The translations under genes were made by a program, and so were the position numbers. The notes under the pieces were generated by a model. The model did not search any database and was not told the origin of the DNA. It saw only the letters and a program-made list of their open reading frames with translations. This document shows positions 16,301-29,140 of a stretch of DNA of 64,000 nt, piece by piece. This stretch comes from Microbacterium sp. Au-Mic1 (lineage in GTDB: Bacteria > Actinomycetota > Actinomycetes > Actinomycetales > Microbacteriaceae), in assembly GCF_021341785.1 (NCBI RefSeq), contig NZ_JAJTTF010000003.1:186001-250000 (forward strand). The letters run 5' to 3'. Numbering within the stretch: position 1 is the first letter of the stretch; the number at the start of each line of letters is the position of its first letter.

Positions 16301-19300
16301 TTGGCTGCTGCTCGCAACGCATCCACCCCCACCACCAACAAGAACGGACGCGGCCACTCCCGCCTCTCGTTCGCCAAGATCTCCGACACGCTGACGGTCC
16401 CCGACCTGCTCGCCCTGCAGACCGAGTCCTTCGACTGGCTCGTGGGCAACGAGGCCTGGAAGAAGCGCGTCGCCGACGGCAAGAAGGCCGGCCGCAAGGA
16501 TCTCGCCGAGGCCAGCGGCCTGGAGGAGATCTTCGAGGAGATCTCCCCGATCGAGGACCTGAGCGAGACCATGCAGCTCTCGTTCACGAACCCGTACCTC
16601 GAGCCCGAGAAGTACTCCATCGAGGAGTGCAAGGAGCGCGGCAAGACCTACGCGGCCCCGCTCTACGTCGAGGCCGAGTTCATGAACCACCAGACCGGTG
16701 AGATCAAGACCCAGACGGTCTTCATGGGCGACTTCCCGCTGCAGACCGCCAAGGGCACGTTCATCATCAACGGCACCGAGCGCGTCGTCGTCTCGCAGCT
16801 GGTCCGCTCCCCGGGCGTCTACTTCGACAAGACCGCCGACAAGACCAGCGACAAGGACATCGTGTCCGCCCGCGTCATCCCGTCGCGCGGCGCCTGGCTC
16901 GAGTTCGAGATCGACAAGCGCGACCAGGTCGGCGTGCGCATCGACCGCAAGCGCAAGCAGTCCGTCACCGTCTTCCTCAAGGCGCTGGGCCTGACCAGCG
17001 AGGAGATCCTCGCCGAGTTCGCCGGCTTCGCCTCGATCGAGGAGACCCTCGCGAAGGACACGATCCTCACCAAGGAGGACGCGCTCCGCGACATCTACCG
17101 CAAGCTCCGTCCGGGCGAGCAGGTCGCCGCCGAGGCCGCCCGCGCGCTGCTGGACAACTTCTACTTCAACGCGAAGCGCTACGACCTCGCCAAGGTCGGC
17201 CGGTACAAGATCAACCAGAAGCTGGGTCTCGACCTGCCGCTGGACGAGTCGGTGCTCACGGTCAAGGACATCGTCGAGACCATCAAGTACCTGGTGCGCA
17301 TCCACGCCGGCGTCGAGACCTTCGAGGGCATCCGCGGCGGCAAGAAGGCGGAGATCCGTCTGGCGACCGACGACATCGACAACTTCGGCAACCGTCGCAT
17401 CCGCGCCGTCGGCGAGCTCATCCAGAACCAGGTCCGCACCGGTCTGTCCCGCATGGAGCGCGTCGTCCGCGAGCGCATGACCACGCAGGACATCGAAGCG
17501 ATCACCCCGCAGACCCTGATCAACGTGCGCCCCGTCGTGGCCGCGATCAAGGAGTTCTTCGGCACCTCGCAGCTGTCGCAGTTCATGGACCAGAACAACC
17601 CGCTCGCGGGTCTGACCCACAAGCGCCGCCTCTCGGCCCTCGGCCCCGGTGGCCTCAGCCGCGACCGCGCCGGCGTCGAGGTGCGCGACGTGCACCCCTC
17701 GCACTACGGCCGCATGTGCCCGATCGAGACCCCGGAAGGCCCGAACATCGGCCTGATCGGCTCGCTCGCCACGTTCGCGCGGATCAACTCGTTCGGTTTC
17801 ATCGAGACCCCGTACCGCAAGGTCGAGGACGGCAAGGTCACCGAGCACATCGACTACCTGACCGCCGCCGAGGAGGTCGACTTCAACATCGCGCAGGCGA
17901 ACGCCCCGCTCGATGCCGAGGGTCGCTTCACCGAGGCGCACGTGCTGGCGCGTCCGAAGGGCGGATCCGGCGAGGTCGACATGTTCCTCCCGTCCGAGAT
18001 CGGCTACATCGACGTCTCGCCGCGCCAGATGGTGTCGGTCGCGACCTCGCTCGTGCCGTTCCTCGAGCACGACGACGCGCAGCGCGCGCTCATGGGCGCC
18101 AACATGCAGCGCCAGGCCGTGCCGCTGCTCCGTTCCGAGTCGCCGTTCGTCGGCACCGGTATGGAGGGCTACGCCGCCATCGACGCGGGTGACGTGATCA
18201 CCGCCGAGAAGGCCGGTGTGGTCTCCGAGGTCTCCGCCGACCGCGTCGTGGTCATGCTCGACGAGGGCGGCACCCAGGAGTACTACCTGCGCAAGTTCGA
18301 CCGCTCGAACCACGGCACCTCCTACAACCAGAAGGTCGTCGTCTCGGCCGGTGAGCGGGTCGAGGTCGGCGAGGTCATCGCCGACGGTCCCGCCACGGAG
18401 AACGGCGAGCTCGCGCTCGGCAAGAACCTCCTCGTCGCGTTCATGACGTGGGAGGGTCACAACTTCGAGGACGCGATCATCCTCAGCCAGGACCTGGTGA
18501 AGGACGACACCCTCTCCTCGATCCACATCGAGGAGTACGAGGTCGACTCGCGCGACACGAAGCTCGGCAAGGAGGAGATCACCCGTGACCTCCCCAACGT
18601 CAGCCCGGAGCTCCTGAAGGACCTGGACGAGCGCGGCATCATCCGCATCGGCGCCGAGGTCCGCCCCGGCGACATCCTCGTCGGCAAGGTCACCCCGAAG
18701 GGCGAGACCGAGCTGTCGGCCGAGGAGCGCCTGCTCCGCGCGATCTTCAACGAGAAGAGCCGCGAGGTCCGCGACACCTCCCTGAAGGTGCCGCACGGCG
18801 AGCAGGGCACCGTCATCGCGGTCAAGGAGTTCAACGCCGAGGACGGCGACGACGAGCTCGGCAGCGGCGTCAACCGCCGCGTCGTGGTCTTCATCGCCCA
18901 GAAGCGCAAGATCACCGAGGGCGACAAGCTCGCCGGCCGCCACGGCAACAAGGGTGTCATCGCGAAGATCCTGCCCGTCGAGGACATGCCGTTCCTCTCG
19001 GACGGCACGCCGGTCGACGTCATCCTGAACCCGCTCGGCATCCCGGGCCGCATGAACTTCGGCCAGGTGCTGGAGACCCACCTCGGGTGGATCGCCAAGC
19101 AGGGCTGGAAGATCGAGGGCAACCCGGAGTGGGCCGCGCAGCTGCCCGAGGAGGCGTTCGACGTCGCCCCCGGCACCAAGGTCGCGACCCCGGTGTTCGA
19201 CGGCGCTCACCAGGAGGAGATCGAGGGTCTCCTCGACTCGACGCTGCCGACCCGTGACGGCGTGCGCCTGATCGACTCGACCGGTAAGACCACCCTGTTC

Positions 19301-19801
19301 GACGGCCGCTCCGGCGAGCCGTTCCCGGGGCAGATCTCCGTGGGCTACATGTACATCCTGAAGCTCCACCACCTCGTCGACGACAAGATCCACGCGCGCT
19401 CGACGGGCCCCTACTCGATGATCACCCAGCAGCCGCTCGGCGGTAAGGCCCAGTTCGGCGGCCAGCGCTTCGGTGAGATGGAGGTGTGGGCGCTCGAGGC
19501 CTACGGCGCCGCGTACGCGCTGCAGGAGCTCCTCACGATCAAGTCCGACGACATCCTCGGCCGCGTCAAGGTGTACGAGGCGATCGTCAAGGGCGAGAAC
19601 ATCCAGGAGCCGGGCATCCCGGAGTCGTTCAAGGTGCTCATGAAGGAGATGCAGTCGCTCTGCCTGAACGTCGAGGTCCTCTCGGCCGACGGTACGGCGG
19701 TCAACCTCCGCGACACCGACGACGAGGCCTTCCGCGCCGCCGAGGAGCTGGGGATCAACATCTCCAGCCGCTTCGAGTCCGCATCCATCGACGAGATCTG
19801 A
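16301..19801 (+). CDS. rpoB: DNA-directed RNA polymerase subunit beta
   Basis: 1166-residue beta subunit of RNA polymerase. The TTG at 16301 is chosen because GGAGG lies nine bases upstream and gives the usual MAAARNAS start; the frame is open another 53 codons but lacks a ribosome site. The rifampicin-resistance region (about 419-470; [30 protein letters not shown]) matches the wild type at the classic Asp, His and Ser positions, so the polymerase itself looks sensitive. It is followed by rpoC after 79 bases containing a strong hairpin. Codon use is strongly optimised compared with neighbours. Confidence 0.99.
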   Translation: MAAARNASTPTTNKNGRGHSRLSFAKISDTLTVPDLLALQTESFDWLVGNEAWKKRVADGKKAGRKDLAEASGLEEIFEEISPIEDLSETMQLSFTNPYLEPEKYSIEECKERGKTYAAPLYVEAEFMNHQTGEIKTQTVFMGDFPLQTAKGTFIINGTERVVVSQLVRSPGVYFDKTADKTSDKDIVSARVIPSRGAWLEFEIDKRDQVGVRIDRKRKQSVTVFLKALGLTSEEILAEFAGFASIEETLAKDTILTKEDALRDIYRKLRPGEQVAAEAARALLDNFYFNAKRYDLAKVGRYKINQKLGLDLPLDESVLTVKDIVETIKYLVRIHAGVETFEGIRGGKKAEIRLATDDIDNFGNRRIRAVGELIQNQVRTGLSRMERVVRERMTTQDIEAITPQTLINVRPVVAAIKEFFGTSQLSQFMDQNNPLAGLTHKRRLSALGPGGLSRDRAGVEVRDVHPSHYGRMCPIETPEGPNIGLIGSLATFARINSFGFIETPYRKVEDGKVTEHIDYLTAAEEVDFNIAQANAPLDAEGRFTEAHVLARPKGGSGEVDMFLPSEIGYIDVSPRQMVSVATSLVPFLEHDDAQRALMGANMQRQAVPLLRSESPFVGTGMEGYAAIDAGDVITAEKAGVVSEVSADRVVVMLDEGGTQEYYLRKFDRSNHGTSYNQKVVVSAGERVEVGEVIADGPATENGELALGKNLLVAFMTWEGHNFEDAIILSQDLVKDDTLSSIHIEEYEVDSRDTKLGKEEITRDLPNVSPELLKDLDERGIIRIGAEVRPGDILVGKVTPKGETELSAEERLLRAIFNEKSREVRDTSLKVPHGEQGTVIAVKEFNAEDGDDELGSGVNRRVVVFIAQKRKITEGDKLAGRHGNKGVIAKILPVEDMPFLSDGTPVDVILNPLGIPGRMNFGQVLETHLGWIAKQGWKIEGNPEWAAQLPEEAFDVAPGTKVATPVFDGAHQEEIEGLLDSTLPTRDGVRLIDSTGKTTLFDGRSGEPFPGQISVGYMYILKLHHLVDDKIHARSTGPYSMITQQPLGGKAQFGGQRFGEMEVWALEAYGAAYALQELLTIKSDDILGRVKVYEAIVKGENIQEPGIPESFKVLMKEMQSLCLNVEVLSADGTAVNLRDTDDEAFRAAEELGINISSRFESASIDEI

Positions 19802-19804
19802 GCC

Positions 19805-19839
19805 TTCGAGGGATCCGGATCCGCTCCGGATCCCTCGAA
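19805..19839 (+). terminator. Terminator-like hairpin between rpoB and rpoC
   Basis: Perfect 15-bp stem ttcgagggatccgga (19805-19819) and tccggatccctcgaa (19825-19839) with a five-base loop, followed by a T-rich tract (acttttctt, 19846-19854). It starts three bases after the rpoB stop. It may terminate partially, or act as a processing site that tunes the rpoB:rpoC ratio. Confidence 0.65.
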
Positions 19840-19880
19840 CTCCCCACTTTTCTTAAGAGAATTTCGACACAGGAGAACTA

Positions 19881-23747
<3,867 letters not shown>

Positions 23748-23750
23748 TTG

Positions 23751-23844
23751 AGGCGAGAGCCGACGAGCTTGCTCGATCGGCCGAGCCGAGTGAAGTTGTC
23801 GAGCGACGAAGTCGCGACACCACTGAGTGACGGACTGATCGCCT
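23751..23844. repeat. Multi-hairpin intergenic element after rpoC
   Basis: Outer arms aggcga (23751-23756) and tcgcct (23839-23844) enclose two hairpins: 23759-23781 (gccgacgagc against gctcgatcggc, one bulge) and 23796-23818 (TGTC-GA-GCGAC, loop gaa, GTCGC-GACA). A small palindrome cactgagtg sits at 23821-23829. It looks like a folded dispersed repeat rather than a simple terminator. Confidence 0.5.
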
Positions 23845-23847
23845 GAC

Positions 23848-23883
23848 GAAGACCCCCGGATCCACACGGATCCGGGGGTCTTC
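23848..23883 (+). terminator. Transcription terminator of rpoB-rpoC
   Basis: Perfect 16-bp stem gaagacccccggatcc (23848-23863), loop acac, ggatccgggggtcttc (23868-23883). It ends the rpoBC operon; only a short T content follows. Confidence 0.85.
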
Positions 23884-23918
23884 GCGTATCCGGATCCGCG
23901 AACCCGCACCTTCTGAGG

Positions 23919-23993
23919 AGGAGAACTCGCGTTCGGGAGGAGGATCCGCGCGCGTTCCTCCGCCGATCCGCGAGTTCTCCTCCCGAACGCGAG
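23919..23993. repeat. Intergenic inverted repeat (gagttctcctcccgaacgcgag type)
   Basis: Arm ctcgcgttcgggagga (23926-23941) pairs with tcctcccgaacgcgag (23978-23993). The overlapping arm aggagaactcgcg (23919-23931) pairs with cgcgagttctcct (23969-23981), so two alternative pairings compete. It lies at the 3' side of the lipoprotein gene at 24006-24629 and could terminate its transcription. Confidence 0.6.
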
Positions 23994-24005
23994 ATGCGCC
24001 GGAGG

Positions 24006-24629
24006 TCAGGATCCGAAGATGCTCGCCACGATGCTCGATGTGTAGCCGTTCGGGGAGAGGTTGGAGTACTTCGTATCGATGAGCACGTCGTCGCGCCAGA
24101 ACAGGGTGCGTCCGTCCGTGACCGGATACGTGGCGTCGGGCCATTCCTTCTCGCAGCGGGTGCCCTTGTCGGGCGTGTAGCAACTGAAGCCCTCGGTCTT
24201 GACGAGACCGTTCAGCATGTCGAGCGCCTCGCCGCGGTACCTGCGCGAGATCGTGGTCGTGATGCTCGTGGTGTCGGCCTTCGGATCCGCCCAGATGCAG
24301 ATCAGGCTGCCGTCGGATTGCACGCCGCTCGGTCCGAACACGGGGGAGTTCAGCGGGGTGTCGCCGAGCTGCGACAGCACGTTCGCCGACAGGATCGCCT
24401 TGCAGTCGGTCGGCAGCGCGACCGGGGTCGATGTGGGGCTGGGCGTCGGCGATGCGCTGGTGCCCGGGGACGGGCTCTTCGTGGGGTGCGCGGGATCGGA
24501 TCCGGCCGCGGAGCCGCCGGCGGATGCGGAGGGGCCGGAGGCCACGCCGGGGCCGGTCGGGGTGCATGCGGCCAGTGCGCCGGCCAGGGCGATGGTGGCG
24601 AGGGCGACCGCGACGCTGCGTGTCTTCAT
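24006..24629 (-). CDS. Putative secreted lipoprotein
   Basis: 207-residue protein with a clear lipoprotein signal (lipobox LAGALAAC, Cys near residue 22). An about 45-residue Ser/Pro/Thr/Ala linker follows, then a compact domain from residue 70 with Cys at several places (TDCKAILSANVL, SLICIWADP, FSCYTPDKGTRCEKEW) that could form disulphides. It resembles the DUF3558-like lipoproteins of actinobacteria in layout, but no family is certain. A -10-like TATCCT at 24636-24641 lies six bases before the ATG, so the message is probably leaderless. Confidence 0.75.
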   Translation of the reverse strand: MKTRSVAVALATIALAGALAACTPTGPGVASGPSASAGGSAAGSDPAHPTKSPSPGTSASPTPSPTSTPVALPTDCKAILSANVLSQLGDTPLNSPVFGPSGVQSDGSLICIWADPKADTTSITTTISRRYRGEALDMLNGLVKTEGFSCYTPDKGTRCEKEWPDATYPVTDGRTLFWRDDVLIDTKYSNLSPNGYTSSIVASIFGS

Positions 24630-24691
24630 GGCGCCAGGATAGGGCCCGGGGTTCGCGGGTCGGTGCGGCGCTCCGGAGTAGCCTGGGGAGA

Positions 24692-24712
24692 CCTCCGGAG
24701 CGACTCCGGAGG
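24692..24712 (+). promoter_or_regulatory. Leader hairpin before the PfkB-like fragment gene
   Basis: cctccggag (24692-24700), loop cga, ctccggagg (24704-24712). It ends just before the GGGAAGGGGG ribosome site of the gene at 24725 and could influence its translation. Confidence 0.4.
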
Positions 24713-24724
24713 GAAGGGGGCGGC

Positions 24725-25516
24725 ATGGCCGAGCATCGCGTGGTGATCCTGGGTGAGGCGCGGGTCGACGAGATCCGCGACCCGGGCGGGGTGCGCGAGA
24801 GCGCGACCGGCGACGCCGTGGAGCTCGCGACCGCCCTGCGCGGTCACGAGCTCGACGTGACGGTGGTCGCGCCGCTGGCCGAGGACGCCGACGGAGAGCG
24901 GATCCGCACCACCCTGCAGGATCGCGGGATCCGCCTCGTCGCTGTGCCCGCGCCAGAGGGCACCCTGCGCCGCTCGATCGTGCGGGATCGCGGAGGCGCG
25001 GAGGTCGAGCTGCATCGAAGCCGGAGCGCCTTCGCCGACACCCGTAGGTCGCTGGCAGCGCAGGCCGAGGCCGACGTGATCGTGGACCTCCGCGATCGCG
25101 AGATCACCACGATCGCCGAGGCGCGCGACGAGGTGCTCGCAGCCCTCGGGCTGAGCGCGTCGGCGACGCCCCCGCCGGACACGGTGCTGCGGGAGGGCGA
25201 CGCGATCGAGGAGCCGCCGGCCGTCGGGCAGCCGCGGCCGTCCGAGGCGCAGGACGCCGAAGCGGCCCTCGGCGAAGCGGCCCCCGGCGGAGAGGTCTCT
25301 GTCGATGCCCGCTCCGGCGAGGCTCGCACGGACGCGCCGGCGGAGACCCCGGCGAACATCGAGGCGCCGGGTCGCCCGTTGCTCCTGCCCGCCCCGATCG
25401 TCGCGGGGACGTACCGGCACACTCCCGTGCGGCTTCTGCCCGCACCGCCCACGGCGCACGCACCGGCGCCCGACTGGCACGGCCTCGAAGCACGGATCGC
25501 GCGCATCGCGACCTGA
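24725..25516 (+). CDS. PfkB N-terminal-like protein with disordered tail, no kinase motif
   Basis: 263-residue protein. Residues 5-120 follow the N-terminal half of ribokinase-family sugar kinases (VVILGEARVDEI, then GDAVELATALRGHELDVTVV and GERIRTTLQDRGIRLVAV). The GxGD catalytic motif and the ATP half are absent, so it is not expected to phosphorylate. After about residue 140 it becomes a Pro/Ala/Glu-rich, low-complexity tail. It may be a decayed kinase or a binding protein derived from one. The ATG has a good ribosome site. The function is unknown. Confidence 0.7.
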   Translation: MAEHRVVILGEARVDEIRDPGGVRESATGDAVELATALRGHELDVTVVAPLAEDADGERIRTTLQDRGIRLVAVPAPEGTLRRSIVRDRGGAEVELHRSRSAFADTRRSLAAQAEADVIVDLRDREITTIAEARDEVLAALGLSASATPPPDTVLREGDAIEEPPAVGQPRPSEAQDAEAALGEAAPGGEVSVDARSGEARTDAPAETPANIEAPGRPLLLPAPIVAGTYRHTPVRLLPAPPTAHAPAPDWHGLEARIARIAT

Positions 25517-25576
25517 TCCCGAGGTGCGGTGACGGCCGGAGCGTGACCTCGTGCGCGCCGCGGAGCCCGCCGCCGG

Positions 25577-27004
25577 TCAGCCGCGCGGCGCCCAGCGCGT
25601 CGGCGGGTGCGTGCGGCGCACGAGTCTCCGCAGCTCTTCGAGGGTCGCATCGTCGCCGAACACCCCCGCGGCTCGCGCCTGCACGAGCAGGTTCCCGAGT
25701 GCGGTGGCCTCGACGGGGCCGGCCAGCACCGGAAGGCCTGTGCGGTCGGCCGTCGCCTGGCAGAGCAGCCGGTTGAGGGATCCGCCGCCGATGAGGTCGA
25801 TCGTCTCGACCGCGATGCCGGTCAGTGCGGACGCCGTCGACACGGCATCCGCGAACGCCTGCGCGATCGACTCCACGATCATCCGCACGAACGCCGCCCG
25901 TGCGGACGGCGGCTCGGCCCCGGTCGCCCGGAGGGCCGCCGCGATGCGCGCGGGCATGTCGCCGGGGCTGCTCAGCGACGGGTCGTCGGCGTCGAACAGC
26001 GGCACGTCCGGGGGGACGGTGGCGGCGGCGTCGAGCAGTTCCGAGAGGTCGATCGGCGTGCCGTCCTCGCCCTCCCAGGCGCGCACGGTCTCGCTGAGCA
26101 GCCACAGCCCCGTCACGTTGTGCAGGAAGCGGATCCGCCCGTCGACGCCGAGCTCGTGCGTGAAACCGGCCGTGCGGGCAGCCTCCATGAGCACCGGCTC
26201 GGCGAGTTCGAGTCCGACCAGACCCCAGGTGCCGCAGGAGATGTACGCCGTGGACGGGGAGGTCAGCGGGGCGGCGACGACCGCCGAGGCCGTGTCGTGC
26301 GAGCCGACCGCGACGACCGGCAGGTCGGCGCCGATTCGCGCGGCGACGGCGGGGAGCAGTCGTCCGATCCGCGCGCCGGGGTCGACCAGCGGCGGCAGGA
26401 GGGTGGGACGGATGCCGATCTGCTCCGCGAGCGCGAGATCCCACTCCCGATCGTGCACGCCGAGCAGTCCGGTCGTGGAGGCATTGGTGCGCTCGGCGAC
26501 GCGGGCACCGGTGAGGCGATGGGCGACGAGGTCGGGGATGAGCAGCATGGTGTCGGCCTTCGCTGCATTGTCGTCGGTCGCGAGCTGGTACAGCGACGTG
26601 AACGGCAGGAACTGCAGGCCGTTGCGTGCGTACAGCTCGGCGAACGGCACTCGCGCATGCACGAGGTCGGCTCCGCGGGCGCCACGGGCGTTGCGATAGT
26701 GGAACGGCTCCGCCCGCAGCACGTCGTCGCGCAGCAGTCCGTAGTCGACCGCCCAGGTGTCGATGCCGATGCTCTCGATCGCGGGCTCGCGGCGCACCGC
26801 CTCGGCGAGACCGGCGACGACGTGCTCCACGAGCGCCTCGAAGTCCCAGTGCAGACCGTCCGCGCGCTGTACGGGTCCGTTCGGGAACCGGGCGACCTGC
26901 TCGAGTTCGAGCACGTCCGTGCCGACGCGGCCGATCATCACGCGCCCGCTGGTGGCGCCGAGATCGACCGCGGCGAAGGCGCGGACCTGCGACGGCGCGG
27001 TCAT
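25577..27004 (-). CDS. rhaB: Rhamnulokinase
   Basis: 475-residue FGGY-family kinase that phosphorylates L-rhamnulose to L-rhamnulose-1-phosphate in the cytoplasm. The N-terminal ATPase motif is AAVDLGATSGRVMIG, a central motif IDTWAVDYGLL is near residue 81, and a second phosphate loop is VGSHDTASA. The identity rests on the family style plus the isomerase and aldolase genes in the same operon. It is the last gene of the divergent rhamnose arm, 37 bases after the aldolase-dehydrogenase gene. Confidence 0.9.
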   Translation of the reverse strand: MTAPSQVRAFAAVDLGATSGRVMIGRVGTDVLELEQVARFPNGPVQRADGLHWDFEALVEHVVAGLAEAVRREPAIESIGIDTWAVDYGLLRDDVLRAEPFHYRNARGARGADLVHARVPFAELYARNGLQFLPFTSLYQLATDDNAAKADTMLLIPDLVAHRLTGARVAERTNASTTGLLGVHDREWDLALAEQIGIRPTLLPPLVDPGARIGRLLPAVAARIGADLPVVAVGSHDTASAVVAAPLTSPSTAYISCGTWGLVGLELAEPVLMEAARTAGFTHELGVDGRIRFLHNVTGLWLLSETVRAWEGEDGTPIDLSELLDAAATVPPDVPLFDADDPSLSSPGDMPARIAAALRATGAEPPSARAAFVRMIVESIAQAFADAVSTASALTGIAVETIDLIGGGSLNRLLCQATADRTGLPVLAGPVEATALGNLLVQARAAGVFGDDATLEELRRLVRRTHPPTRWAPRG

Positions 27005-27041
27005 CGGCGCGTCTGCCTCGGCCGTGTCCGGTGGGGTGCGG

Positions 27042-29078
27042 TCATCGCAGGAAGGCGGCGGCGACGCCGGAGTCGACGGGGATGTGCAGGCCGGTGGTGC
27101 GGCTGAGGTCGGGGCCGGTGAGCACGTAGACGGCGTCGGCGACGTTCTCCGGCACGACCTCGCGCTTGAGGATGGTGCGGTTCGCGTAGAACTGGCCGAG
27201 GTCCTCCTCGGCGACGCCGTAGGTGGCGGCCCGGTTGGCGCCCCATCCGGACGCGAAGATCCCGGATCCGCGCACGACGCCGTCGGGGTTGATGCCGTTG
27301 ACGCGCACGCCGTGCTCGCCGAGCTCGACGGCCAGCAGGCGCACCTGGTGGGCCTGGTCGGCCTTCGTGGCGGAGTAGGCGATGTTGTTCGGGCCGGCGA
27401 AGACGCTGTTCTTCGAGGAGATGTAGACGATGTCGCCGCCGAGCTTCTGGTCGATGAGGATCCGCGCCGCGGCCTTCGAGACGAGGAAGGATCCCTTCGC
27501 CATCACGTCGTGCTGCAGATCCCAGTCCTTCTCGGTGGTCTCCAGCAGCGGCTTGGACAGCGACAATCCCGCATTGTTGACGACGAGGTCGACGCCGCCG
27601 AATGCCAGCACGGCGTCGTCGAGGGCGGCCTGCACGGCATCGGCATCGGCGACGTTCGCGGCCACGCCGATCGCGACGTCGGTGCCGCCGAGTTCGGCTG
27701 CTGCGGCGCGGGCCTTGTCCAGGTCGAGGTCGGCGACGACCACGCAGGCGCCCTCGGCCGCGAGGCGGGTGGCGATGGCCTTGCCGATCCCGGATGCGGC
27801 TCCCGTGACGAACGCGATCCGTCCCTGGTGGGAGCGCGGGTTCGGCATCCGCTGCAGTTTGGCCTCCTCGAGGGCCCAGTACTCGATGCGGAACTTCTCC
27901 GCGTCGGAGATGGGCGTGTACGTGGAGAGGGCCTCGGCGCCGCGCATCACGTTGATCGCGTTGACGTAGAACTCGCCGGCCACGCGCGCGGTCTGCTTGT
28001 TGGCGCCGTAGGAGAACATGCCCACCCCGGGGACCAGCACGATCAGCGGATCCGCTCCCCGGATCGCGGGGGAGGCGGCGTCGGCGTGGGCGTCGTAGTA
28101 CGCCTGGTAGTCGGCGCGGTAATCGGCGTGCAGCTCGTGCAGGCGCGCGATCTGCTCCTGGACGGTCGCGGTCGCGGGCAGGTCGAGGATGAGCGGCTTG
28201 ACCTTGGTGCGCAGGAAGTGGTCGGGGCAGCTCGTGCCGAGCGCGGCGAGGGCCGGCGCTTTCTCGGAGGCGAGGAAGTCGAGCACCGCGTCGGCGTCGG
28301 TGAAGTGGCCGACCATGGGCTTGTCAGTCGATGCGATGCCGCGGATCGTCCCGGCGAGGGCCGCGGCACGCTCACGGCGCTCGACCGGGGGCAGCGCTTC
28401 GAAGCCGGCGCGCACGCCTCCGAACGGGGTGGCACTGCCGTGCGCGGCGATGTGGGCGGCAGCGGTCTCGATGATCCACCGGGAGTTCGCTTCGGCCTCG
28501 TCCGACGTGTCGCCCCAGGCTGTGATCCCGTGCCCGCCGAGGATGCACCCGACCGCGTCGGGGTTCTCGGCCTTGATCCGGGCGATGTCCAGGCCCAGCT
28601 GGAAGCCGGGGCGCCGCCACGGCACCCACGCGACCCTGCCGCCGAAGATCTCGGCCGTCAGTGCCTCCCCATCCGCCGCCGTCGCGATCGCGATGCCACT
28701 GTCCGGGTGCAGGTGATCCACGTGCGCCGCGTCGACGAGCCCGTGCATCGCCGTGTCGATCGACGGCGCCGCCCCGCCCTTGCCGTGCAGGCAGTAGTCG
28801 AACGCGGCGACCATCTCGTCCTCGCGCTCCACGCCGGGGTACACGTTGCGGAGCGCGCGCAGACGGTCGAGGCGCAGCACCGCCAGCCCCTGCTCGGTGA
28901 GGGTGCCCAGGTCGCCGCCCGAGCCCTTCACCCAGAGCAGCTCGACGGGCTGTCCCGTGACGGGATCCGTGTCGGTGCCCTTCGCGGAGGTGTTCCCGCC
29001 CGCGTAGTTCGTGTTCTCCGGGTCGGCGCCCAGACGGTTGCTGCGCGCGATGAGGGCGGCGGCGGTGGGGGTGGTCAT
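27042..29078 (-). CDS. rhaD: Bifunctional rhamnulose-1-phosphate aldolase / lactaldehyde dehydrogenase
   Basis: 678-residue fusion. Residues 1-400 are a class II (zinc) aldolase domain with GGNTSAKG and the metal-ligand His run HVDHLHPDS. Residues about 420-678 are a short-chain dehydrogenase with the nucleotide motif FVTGAASGIGKAIA and catalytic YSATK. Together they split L-rhamnulose-1-phosphate to DHAP and L-lactaldehyde and oxidise the aldehyde to lactate. Such fusions (RhaE/YuxG type) are typical of Bacillus and actinobacteria. The operon order is isomerase, this gene, kinase. Confidence 0.92.
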   Translation of the reverse strand: MTTPTAAALIARSNRLGADPENTNYAGGNTSAKGTDTDPVTGQPVELLWVKGSGGDLGTLTEQGLAVLRLDRLRALRNVYPGVEREDEMVAAFDYCLHGKGGAAPSIDTAMHGLVDAAHVDHLHPDSGIAIATAADGEALTAEIFGGRVAWVPWRRPGFQLGLDIARIKAENPDAVGCILGGHGITAWGDTSDEAEANSRWIIETAAAHIAAHGSATPFGGVRAGFEALPPVERRERAAALAGTIRGIASTDKPMVGHFTDADAVLDFLASEKAPALAALGTSCPDHFLRTKVKPLILDLPATATVQEQIARLHELHADYRADYQAYYDAHADAASPAIRGADPLIVLVPGVGMFSYGANKQTARVAGEFYVNAINVMRGAEALSTYTPISDAEKFRIEYWALEEAKLQRMPNPRSHQGRIAFVTGAASGIGKAIATRLAAEGACVVVADLDLDKARAAAAELGGTDVAIGVAANVADADAVQAALDDAVLAFGGVDLVVNNAGLSLSKPLLETTEKDWDLQHDVMAKGSFLVSKAAARILIDQKLGGDIVYISSKNSVFAGPNNIAYSATKADQAHQVRLLAVELGEHGVRVNGINPDGVVRGSGIFASGWGANRAATYGVAEEDLGQFYANRTILKREVVPENVADAVYVLTGPDLSRTTGLHIPVDSGVAAAFLR

Positions 29079-29140
29079 GTCGGTTCCTAGGATGCGGTGA
29101 TCGTGCGGGGGTTCGGAAAAGCGGCGGGGGAGGGGTGTGG

